A stretch of 64,000 bases of DNA. Origin: Alphaproteobacteria bacterium. Lineage in GTDB: Bacteria; Pseudomonadota; Alphaproteobacteria; DSM-16000; Inquilinaceae. Below the pieces are notes generated by a model, which made no database searches, had not been told where the DNA came from, and saw nothing but the letters and a program-made list of their open reading frames with translations. Shown here one piece after another: positions 58,241 to 64,000 of the stretch (position 1 is its first letter; the number at the start of each line of letters is the position of its first letter). The position numbers and the translations under genes were made by a program. The stretch is taken from the NCBI GenBank assembly GCA_028281925.1, contig JANQIX010000008.1:31757-95756 (forward strand), written 5' to 3'.

Positions 58241-59467
58241 ATGGCGAGGACGGCCTTCACGGCAGAGCTGACAAAGGCACCGGAGCAGCAGGCAATCAAG
58301 ACCCATAATCGCTGGCATCCGGATATCCCGATGGTCGAATGGTTCAAGCCCGGCGACGAGTTCCGGGTGGAATGCTATGACTGGACCGGCGGCCAGATCT
58401 CCAACGACGACAGCGCCAACGATGTCCGCGATGTCGACCTGACCAAGGTCCACTATCTGAGCGGCCCGTTCGCGGTGGAAGGCGCGGAACCCGGCGATCT
58501 GCTGGTGGTCGACCTGAACGATGTCGGCGCCCTGCCGGACTCGCCCTGGGGCTTCACCGGCATTTTCGCGCGCGACAACGGCGGCGGCTTCCTGACCGAG
58601 CATTTCCCGGACGCGCGCAAGGCATGCTGGGACTTCCACGGCATCTATACCACGTCACGCCACGTGCCCGGCGTGCGCTGGCCCGGCATCATCCATCCGG
58701 GCCTGATCGGCTGTCTGCCCGACCGCGCCCTCTTGGACCGCGCGAACCAGCGCGAGGCGGAGCTGCTGGCCACCGATCCCAACCGTGTGCCGCCGCTGCT
58801 GGCACCGCCCCATGCCGACACGGCGCTGATGGGTCAGATGGACGGGGTGGCCGCCCAGGCCGCGGCGCAGGAGGCTTGGCGCACGGTGCCGCCGCGCGAA
58901 CATGGCGGCAATTGCGACATCAAGAACCTGTCGCGCGGGTCGCGCGTCTATTTCCCGGTCTACGTGCCGGGTGGCGGGCTTTCCATGGGCGACATCCACT
59001 GGTCGCAGGGCGATGGCGAGATCACCTTCTGCGGCGCCATCGAGATGGCCGGGTTCCTCGACATCGGGGTCGACGTGATCAAGGACGGTATCAACAAATA
59101 CAGTGTCACCAACCCCATCTTCCGGCCGAGCCCCATCGAGCCGCATTACTCCGAATACATCGTCTTCGAGGGTATTTCGGTCGATGAGCACACGGGTGAG
59201 CAATACTACCTCGATGCCCATGTGGCCTATCGACGGGCCTGCCTGAACGCTGTCGAGTACCTGAAGAAGTTCGGATACACCGGAGAGCAGGCCTATGTGA
59301 TCCTCGGCACCGCACCGGTCGAAGGCCGGGTCAGCGGCATCGTCGATATCCCGAACGCTTGCTGCACTGTGGCGATCCCGACGGGCATCTTCGACTTCGA
59401 CATCAAGCCGACGGCCGCGGGCCCGTCACGCCAAGTGCCGTCCAGCAGCGTCGCCGTCACAAGCTGA
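58241..59467 (+). CDS. fmdA: Formamidase (FmdA/AmdA family)
   Basis: A 408-residue enzyme that splits formamide (and perhaps acetamide) to acid and ammonia. Family blocks are DWTGGQISNDDSANDVRDVDL, LSGPFAVEGAEPGDLLVVD, GIIHPGLIGCLP, GGNCDIKNLSRGSRVYFPVYV and SMGDIHWSQGDGEITFCGAIE. Length is normal for FmdA. GGAGG-type GGAGGAAGAC precedes the ATG. With AmiS and FmdB next in line, this is a nitrogen-from-amide cluster. Confidence 0.93.
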   Translation: MARTAFTAELTKAPEQQAIKTHNRWHPDIPMVEWFKPGDEFRVECYDWTGGQISNDDSANDVRDVDLTKVHYLSGPFAVEGAEPGDLLVVDLNDVGALPDSPWGFTGIFARDNGGGFLTEHFPDARKACWDFHGIYTTSRHVPGVRWPGIIHPGLIGCLPDRALLDRANQREAELLATDPNRVPPLLAPPHADTALMGQMDGVAAQAAAQEAWRTVPPREHGGNCDIKNLSRGSRVYFPVYVPGGGLSMGDIHWSQGDGEITFCGAIEMAGFLDIGVDVIKDGINKYSVTNPIFRPSPIEPHYSEYIVFEGISVDEHTGEQYYLDAHVAYRRACLNAVEYLKKFGYTGEQAYVILGTAPVEGRVSGIVDIPNACCTVAIPTGIFDFDIKPTAAGPSRQVPSSSVAVTS

Positions 59468-59482
59468 CGGTAGCCGCGCCGG

Positions 59483-59511
59483 GGGGGCAGCCGACCTTCA
59501 TGGCTGCCCCC
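59483..59511 (+). terminator. GC hairpin after formamidase
   Basis: GGGGGCAGCC (59483-59492) pairs perfectly with GGCTGCCCCC (59502-59511) over a nine-base loop. It sits 15 bases after the fmdA stop, with no T-run, so it may trim expression of amiS rather than end the transcript. Confidence 0.45.
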
Positions 59512-59544
59512 GGACAGACGATCACCTGATCGGAGGACACGGCC

Positions 59545-60087
59545 ATGCTGCTTGGCTTGGCGCTTTTTTGGGTCGGTGCCGTTCTCTTCCTGAACGGCCT
59601 GTGGCTGGTGGGGCGCGTCGGCGACAAGGAAATCTACGTCATCGACGTGTTCGTCGGCATCCTGACTTTCCTGGTGGCCATGTATCTGGCCTTCGGGCCT
59701 GGTGCGGATCTGGGCACCATAAAGGGCGCGGCACTGACGCTGTTGTTCAGCTTCACCTATTTCTGGGTGGCGTGGAACCGCGTGAACGGGGCCGACGGCC
59801 GCGGGCTGGGATGGTTCTGCCTGTTCGTTGCCCTGACCTGCGTGCCTGTGACGATCGAGACCTTCGCCGGCGGCGGGTCCACCTGGGATGTCTGGTTCGG
59901 CATCTCTTGGGCGTCGTGGGGTGTGCTGTGGTTCCTGTTCTTCCTGATCCTCGCCTTGGGCAAAGGAGAACTGACAAAGCGCACCGGCTATCTGTGCAGC
60001 CTGCAAGGCATCTATACGGGCTGGATCCCCGGATACCTGCTGTTGTCCGGCACCATGCCGGGCGCGGCACCACCGCCCGTGGCCTGA
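59545..60087 (+). CDS. AmiS/UreI-family amide channel
   Basis: A 180-residue membrane protein with six helices. FWVGAVLFLNGLWLVGRVGDKEIYVIDVFVGIL, then FSFTYFWVAWNRVNG and GLGWFCLFVALTCVP are as in AmiS/UreI proteins, which form urea or short-chain amide channels, often beside amidases. Here it would let formamide or acetamide in for FmdA. ATG 59545 follows GGAGGACAC. Confidence 0.9.
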   Translation: MLLGLALFWVGAVLFLNGLWLVGRVGDKEIYVIDVFVGILTFLVAMYLAFGPGADLGTIKGAALTLLFSFTYFWVAWNRVNGADGRGLGWFCLFVALTCVPVTIETFAGGGSTWDVWFGISWASWGVLWFLFFLILALGKGELTKRTGYLCSLQGIYTGWIPGYLLLSGTMPGAAPPPVA

Positions 60088-60139
60088 CCTCCCGTCAACC
60101 CGTGCACGTGCGGCCCGACGCCGCCGCCGGAGACAACCC

Positions 60140-60490
60140 ATGCCCCTCTACGACTATCGCTGCGACACCTGCGGCGCCTTCCGCGACTGGCAGCCGATGG
60201 ACCGCTCGCAGGACTCTGCGGACTGTCCCACCTGTGGGAACTCCGCAGACCGCCAAGTCGCCATGCCGTTCATCGCCGCCCTTCCGGCCCATACCCGCAT
60301 CGCCCATGCCCGCAACGAAAAGAGCGCGCACGAGCCGAGGGTGATGAGCCGATCGGAGATGAACGCACATGGCGGCCACCTCGGCCACGGCCATTGCCAT
60401 GCGCACAGTCATGGCCAGGGTGCTCCGCTGGCCCGCGGCTTGGAACCCGGCCTGAAACGCTCGCCCAAACGGTGGATGGTCGGCCACTGA
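60140..60490 (+). CDS. fmdB: FmdB-family zinc ribbon with His-rich tail
   Basis: A 116-residue protein. The FmdB zinc ribbon is MPLYDYRCDTCG (C8, C11) with CPTCG (C29, C32). FmdB genes accompany formamidase genes and were proposed to act in regulation. Beyond residue 75 this protein adds a histidine-rich stretch (residues 77-91, eight His and one Cys), which most FmdB proteins lack and which could bind nickel or zinc. Start ATG after GGAGA. Third gene of the amide cluster. Confidence 0.88.
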   Translation: MPLYDYRCDTCGAFRDWQPMDRSQDSADCPTCGNSADRQVAMPFIAALPAHTRIAHARNEKSAHEPRVMSRSEMNAHGGHLGHGHCHAHSHGQGAPLARGLEPGLKRSPKRWMVGH

Positions 60491-60523
60491 CGCCAGCGGT
60501 TGCGGGAAAGGCGGGTGTATTCT

Positions 60524-60591
60524 CCGTCATCCTCGCGCGGGCGAGGATCTCGTCGCGCTGCGTGAGATGCCCGCCTCCGTGGGCATGACGG
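60524..60591. repeat. Composite palindromic repeat
   Basis: CCGTCAT (60524-60530) and ATGACGG (60585-60591) form the outer arms. Inside are ATCCTCGC GCGG GCGAGGAT (60529-60548), a perfect hairpin, and GATGCCC...GGGCAT. Such dispersed elements are frequent in alphaproteobacteria and often lie at gene ends; here it lies between fmdB and the convergent GNAT gene. Confidence 0.65.
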
Positions 60592-60607
60592 AAAACGGCT
60601 GAAAGAT

Positions 60608-61072
60608 CTAAAGCGCCAGCTTCATCCCCTCGTGGCTGGCGACGAATCCAAGGGACTCGTAGAACCGGTGGGCGTCGGTGCGGCCCTTGTCGGTTGTGAG
60701 CTGCACGAGAGCACAACCGCGACGCACGGCATCGGAGATCGCCCACTCCATCAGCACCCGCCCAAGCCCAAGGCCGCGTGCGCTACGCGCCACACGTACG
60801 CCTTCGATCTGGGCACGCAGGCTGCCGAAGCGCGAGAGCGTACGGATGTATGTTAGCTGTATGCATCCGATGACGCCGGCCCCGCGCACGGCAACGATCA
60901 GATGATTGTTGGGATCGGCTGCGATCTCGTCGAACGCCGTGACATAGGCGTCAGGCAGGGGGTCGGCCCAGCGTTCGCGACCGGCCCCCATGGAGTCGTC
61001 GGCCAGCATGCGCACCATGGCCGGCAGGTCGTCCCGCGTTGCCGGACGGATCTCGATATCGCCGCCACTCAC
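60608..61072 (-). CDS. GNAT-family N-acetyltransferase
   Basis: A 154-residue acetyltransferase. GTG 61072 overlaps the hisI stop codon (GTGA), so it is probably co-translated with hisI. Core motifs are IRPATRDDLPAMVRML, IEGVRVARSARGLGLGRVLMEWAI (the acetyl-CoA loop RGLGLG) and TDAHRFYESLGFVASHEGM. Substrate unknown. Confidence 0.87.
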   Translation of the reverse strand: MSGGDIEIRPATRDDLPAMVRMLADDSMGAGRERWADPLPDAYVTAFDEIAADPNNHLIVAVRGAGVIGCIQLTYIRTLSRFGSLRAQIEGVRVARSARGLGLGRVLMEWAISDAVRRGCALVQLTTDKGRTDAHRFYESLGFVASHEGMKLAL

Positions 61073-61467
61073 GAAACCGTCTCTTCCACGGGCTCGCTGA
61101 TCATCTGCACCGTGCCGTTGCGCACCGCCAGATAGAAGCAGTTCCGCCGATTGGTGTGACAGGCCGGGCCGGTTTGGTCGATCAACAGCAAGAGGGTGTC
61201 GGCATCGCAGTCGAAGCGCAGCTCCACCAGCCGCTGCGTATGCCCCGACGTCTCGCCCTTGCGCCATAACGTGCCACGCGAACGGGACCAATAGCAGACC
61301 CGGCCCGTGGTCAGCGTCTCTTCCACGGCCGTCCGGTTCATCCAGGCCAGCATCAGCACCTCACCGGTGTCGTGCTGCTGGGCGATGGCCGGGATCAGTC
61401 CGTCGTCGTTGTAACGCAGGGCTGCAGCCATCTCCGCGCCGCTGCGGCCGATCAATCTCTCAGGCAT
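61069..61467 (-). CDS. hisI: Phosphoribosyl-AMP cyclohydrolase (histidine biosynthesis)
   Basis: A 132-residue HisI. ATG 61467 follows GAGG six bases upstream; ATG 61473 is the alternative. Family motifs are LMLAWMNRTAVEETL, CYWSRSRGTLWRKGETSGHTQ and the metal-binding DCDADTLLLLIDQTGPACHTNRRNCF. It opens the ring of phosphoribosyl-AMP, step three of histidine synthesis. It is not with other his genes but between an effector-binding protein gene (overlap of eight bases) and a GNAT gene. Confidence 0.92.
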   Translation of the reverse strand: MPERLIGRSGAEMAAALRYNDDGLIPAIAQQHDTGEVLMLAWMNRTAVEETLTTGRVCYWSRSRGTLWRKGETSGHTQRLVELRFDCDADTLLLLIDQTGPACHTNRRNCFYLAVRNGTVQMISEPVEETVS

Positions 61468-61933
61468 CGTCATCCTCGTCGTCGGGATTGACGGCGACAT
61501 GGATGTCGACTGGGCCGGGCGCGCCGTCCGCTCCCTGGCGGTAAACATCGAAATCGCCGGTATAGGTGCGCTGCAGATCGGACGCCCAGATGGCTTGCCA
61601 AGCCTCAATCACCGCCTGCGGCAGCGGCCCGTCGGCCCGGATCACAGCGTAATGTGCCGCCGGCACGTCGTAGGCATCCAGGTCTTCCGACACCGGCACA
61701 CCGTCGGCCACAGCAAAGCCGATCAGCAGCGTGAACTCACCGGTATGGTCGCTCTCATAATCGGTGTAGAGGCTGTAGACCTCGTCGCTCAGCCGCTGCG
61801 GCAGGTCGGCCTGGATTTCGGCCTCCTTGAACTCCTGCCACAGCTCGGCGAAGCCCTCGGGCCGGTCGTTGCGCACGCGCGCCGACACGCCGGCCACCAC
61901 GAACCCCGGCCGGAACGCTGTCTCGTAATCCAT
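61460..61933 (-). CDS. GyrI-like/effector-binding domain protein
   Basis: A 157-residue single-domain protein with FRPGFVVAGVSARVRN, FAELWQEFKEAEI, YSLYTDYESDHTGEFTLLIGFAV and AAHYAVIRADGPLPQAVIEAWQAIW. This is the GyrI/BmrR-type effector-binding fold without a DNA-binding domain. These proteins bind small hydrophobic ligands and may hydrolyse or sequester them. The acidic end (NPDDEDDDA) overlaps hisI. Confidence 0.82.
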   Translation of the reverse strand: MDYETAFRPGFVVAGVSARVRNDRPEGFAELWQEFKEAEIQADLPQRLSDEVYSLYTDYESDHTGEFTLLIGFAVADGVPVSEDLDAYDVPAAHYAVIRADGPLPQAVIEAWQAIWASDLQRTYTGDFDVYRQGADGAPGPVDIHVAVNPDDEDDDA

Positions 61934-61997
61934 CCGCCGCCTCCGTCTCGAGTACCTCTCGGATGTCGTCGATTGCCGCGGTCAACGCAAGTCCGGC

Positions 61998-63191
61998 ATG
62001 ATGCCGGCACGCAAGACAACGGCCGAAGCCATGACCGCCACCGCCAATCCCATCTTCGGCAATATGCCGACGACCGTATTCGAGGTGATGTCGCGCCTGG
62101 CGCGCGAGCACGAGGCCATCAATCTGGGCCAGGGCTTCCCCGATGGCACCGGCCCCCGCGACGTGCTGGAGGCCGCGGCTGCAGCGGCCATAGAAGGCTG
62201 GAACCAGTATCCGCCCATGCTAGGCGTGCCAGAGCTGCGCCAAGCCGTGGCCGCCCACGACCGCCGCTTCTACGGGCTGGAGGTGGATTGGCAGAGCGAG
62301 GTGATGGTCACGTCCGGCGCTACGGAAGCACTCGCCTCCGCACTCCTGGGCCTGATCACGCCGGGCGACGAGGTCGTGCTGTTCCAGCCGCTCTATGACG
62401 CCTATGTGCCGATGGTTCGCCGGGCCGGCGGCGTGCCCCGGTTCGTGACGCTGGCACCTCCGGACTGGCGGCTGACAGCCGAGGCGCTGCAGGCCGCCAT
62501 AGGCCCCAAGACGCGCGTGTTCCTGTTCAACAACCCGCTGAACCCGGCCGCCAAGGTGTTCTCGGACGAAGAGCTGGCGCTGATCGCCGAGGCCGCGCAG
62601 GCCGCCGACGCGGTCGTGATCTGCGACGAGGTCTACGAGCATCTGGTGTTCGACGGCGACGCGCACATACCGCTGATCACGCTGCCCGGCATGCGCGAGC
62701 GCTGTTTGAAGATCGGCTCCGCCGGCAAGACCTTCTCTCTCACCGGCTGGAAGGTGGGCTATGTCACGGCCGCCCCCGCGCTCTTGGCGCCGGTGTCGAA
62801 GGCGCACCAGTTCCTGGTGTTCACCACACCGCCGAACCTTCAGAGCGCCGTCGCCTACGGCCTGGGCAAGGACGATGCGTACTTCGCCGGTCTGATCGCC
62901 GAGATGCAGGCCAAGCGCGACCGCTTCGCCGACGGTCTCACCCGGATCGGCTTAGACGTGCTGCCCTGCGGCGGCACCTATTTCGTCAACATCGACATCC
63001 GCAGCACCGGCTTCGCCGGCGACGACGTCGCCTTCTGCCGCCACATCACGGCAGAGGCCGGCGTCGCGGCCATCCCCGTCAGCGCCTTCTATCACCAGGA
63101 CGCGCTGACGACCGTCGCCCGCTTCTGCTTCGCCAAGGCCGACACTGTGCTGGACGGCGCGCTGGAGCGCTTGGCCGCGCATTTCGGCTGA
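61998..63191 (+). CDS. PLP-dependent class I/II aminotransferase
   Basis: A 397-residue fold-type I aminotransferase. INLGQGFPDGTGP, NQYPPMLGVPELRQAV, VTSGATEALASAL, FLFNNPLNPAAKVF, VICDEVYEHLVFDG and the PLP lysine in KIGSAGKTFSLTGWKVGY are all present. The family includes methionine/kynurenine-type aminotransferases. ATG 61998 is the longest start; ATG 62031 (MTATANPIFGNMP) matches family N-termini better. The racemase gene follows seven bases on. Confidence 0.9.
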   Translation: MMPARKTTAEAMTATANPIFGNMPTTVFEVMSRLAREHEAINLGQGFPDGTGPRDVLEAAAAAAIEGWNQYPPMLGVPELRQAVAAHDRRFYGLEVDWQSEVMVTSGATEALASALLGLITPGDEVVLFQPLYDAYVPMVRRAGGVPRFVTLAPPDWRLTAEALQAAIGPKTRVFLFNNPLNPAAKVFSDEELALIAEAAQAADAVVICDEVYEHLVFDGDAHIPLITLPGMRERCLKIGSAGKTFSLTGWKVGYVTAAPALLAPVSKAHQFLVFTTPPNLQSAVAYGLGKDDAYFAGLIAEMQAKRDRFADGLTRIGLDVLPCGGTYFVNIDIRSTGFAGDDVAFCRHITAEAGVAAIPVSAFYHQDALTTVARFCFAKADTVLDGALERLAAHFG

Positions 63192-63197
63192 GGCCGC

Positions 63198-63905
63198 ATG
63201 CCCAGGCACATCGGCATGGTCTGCTGCTCCGCCGAAGGTGCAGCACTCTGCTATCGCACGATCTGTGCCGAGGGCGCTCGGCTGCTGGGCCCGCACGACC
63301 ATCCCGAGATCTCGATGCACACGCCGTCCCTGGCCGATTACGTCGCTTGCCTGGACCGCGGCGATTGGCGCGGCGTGGGCGAGTTGATGCTGGCGTCGGC
63401 CCGCAAGCTGGCTGCGATGGGCGCCGATCTCCTGATCTGCCCCGACAATACGATCCATGGGGCGATGGAGTATGTCGAGCCGCGATCACCGCTGCCCTGG
63501 CTGCACATCGTAGACGTTGTCGGCGACGCGGCGGTCGAGCGCGGCTTCCGCAACTTGGCCCTCATCGGCACACGCTGGCTGGTCGACGGCGACACTTATC
63601 CGGAAAGGCTCGCGACCCGTGGCCTTCAGGTCGTCCGCCCAGCGCCGGACGAACGCGACGAGATCAACCGCATCATCATGGATGAACTGGTGTATGGCAC
63701 GTTCAAGCCCGAGGCGGTCGCATACCTGGAGCAGATCATCGCCCGACTTCAAGGCGAAGGCTGCGACGCCGTGATTCTTGGCTGCACGGAGATCCCGCTG
63801 ATCCTGAGCGACAAGAACTCGCCGCTACCAACGCTCGACTCGACCCGCCTGCTGGCCCACGCGGCCCTCTGCCAAGCGATGGAAGATGCTGAGGCGCCAT
63901 CCTAG
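63198..63905 (+). CDS. Aspartate/glutamate racemase-family protein
   Basis: A 235-residue racemase-fold protein. The first catalytic cysteine is in LLICPDNTIHGAM and the second in VILGCTEIPLIL, as in broad-specificity amino-acid racemases. It could serve with the aminotransferase in D-amino-acid handling. The stop codon TAG (63903-63905) takes its TA from the target site of the IS-like sequence that follows, so the native C-terminus may have been longer and replaced. Confidence 0.87.
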   Translation: MPRHIGMVCCSAEGAALCYRTICAEGARLLGPHDHPEISMHTPSLADYVACLDRGDWRGVGELMLASARKLAAMGADLLICPDNTIHGAMEYVEPRSPLPWLHIVDVVGDAAVERGFRNLALIGTRWLVDGDTYPERLATRGLQVVRPAPDERDEINRIIMDELVYGTFKPEAVAYLEQIIARLQGEGCDAVILGCTEIPLILSDKNSPLPTLDSTRLLAHAALCQAMEDAEAPS

Positions 63906-63917
63906 AGCATTTTCTGA

Positions 63918-64000
63918 TCATTCTGGTTCATAGCCGCAGGCTGTGAAGTAGTTGGCGCACTCGTCAGGGGTGATGGCGTCGATGGCGATGCGGATGGCGT
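63918..64000 (-). mobile_element. IS630-type transposase, C-terminal end (runs off the window)
   Basis: Read on the minus strand, the last 26 codons are AIRIAIDAITPDECANYFTACGYEPE and a TGA. This is the usual C-terminus of an IS630-type transposase (AITPDECANYF). The end of the element appears to be at about 63905 (GAGCATTTTCTGATCA), preceded by TA 63903-63904, which suits TA target insertion. It differs from the element at 4654-5719. Most of it lies outside the window. Confidence 0.75.

Overview
This is a GC-rich chromosomal window from what looks like an alphaproteobacterium, probably Rhodospirillales-like. The pointers are a complete ethylmalonyl-CoA (EMC) pathway operon, an RTX protein, DUF1127 and NnrU family proteins, FmdA/AmiS/FmdB amide genes, short intergenic palindromes of the kind common in alphaproteobacteria, and IS630-type elements. 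The species cannot be named from sequence alone.

Layout. 0-5.7 kb: an exported von Willebrand factor A protein with nine exactly 264-bp tandem repeats, an exported GH16 glycosidase, and a decayed IS630 copy. 5.7-8.5 kb: an AT-richer islet with a membrane protein diverging from two overlapping genes (a DUF6610-like protein and a YkgJ-type cysteine-cluster protein), then a YhhQ/VUT transporter. 8.7-16.6 kb, minus strand: the EMC operon mcd-mch-ecm-meaB-ccr. Its last gene, crotonyl-CoA carboxylase/reductase, carries an extra C-terminal pair of CBS domains. 17-18 kb: an RTX calcium-binding protein. 18.7-21.3 kb: an AraC regulator divergent from an alpha/beta hydrolase, then a broken MdaB-like quinone reductase. 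21.3-24.7 kb: glgP-ldh, joining glycogen phosphorolysis to lactate formation. 25-28 kb: an MFS transporter and an FAH-hydrolase/SDR pair of the sugar-acid (L-fuconate-like) type.

28.4-41.5 kb: mixed housekeeping and envelope genes: acetyltransferase, methyltransferase, NnrU, ABC exporter, OmpR/EnvZ-type two-component pair, MipA-family porin, membrane-anchored class III cyclase, several small exported proteins, DUF1127, tRNA-Gly(CCC) and an esterase. The intergenic DNA near 35.7-36.1 kb holds two inverted copies of a GC-rich palindrome and a separate long palindrome. 41.7-49.2 kb: an HNH endonuclease, a translationally coupled TetR-adaptor-RND efflux operon, and an MFS gene overlapping a 47-residue membrane peptide gene.

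49.3-53.2 kb: exported proteins of unknown function and a TetR/NmrA-like divergent pair with three operator-like sites. 53.4-60.5 kb: an amide/amino-acid block with two HisJ-like binding proteins, two permeases (no ATPase gene), a LuxR-type regulator, formamidase, an AmiS/UreI channel and an FmdB zinc ribbon with a His-rich tail. 60.6-64 kb: GNAT, hisI, an effector-binding protein, an aminotransferase and an Asp/Glu racemase whose stop codon abuts the end of a second IS630-type element that runs out of the window.

The most interesting items are the Ccr-CBS fusion, the 5.7-7.9 kb islet, the palindrome in front of the EMC operon, the triple operator at 51.7 kb and the IS junction at the racemase stop codon. 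Family assignments rest on recognised motifs and remembered family features; no database search was run.
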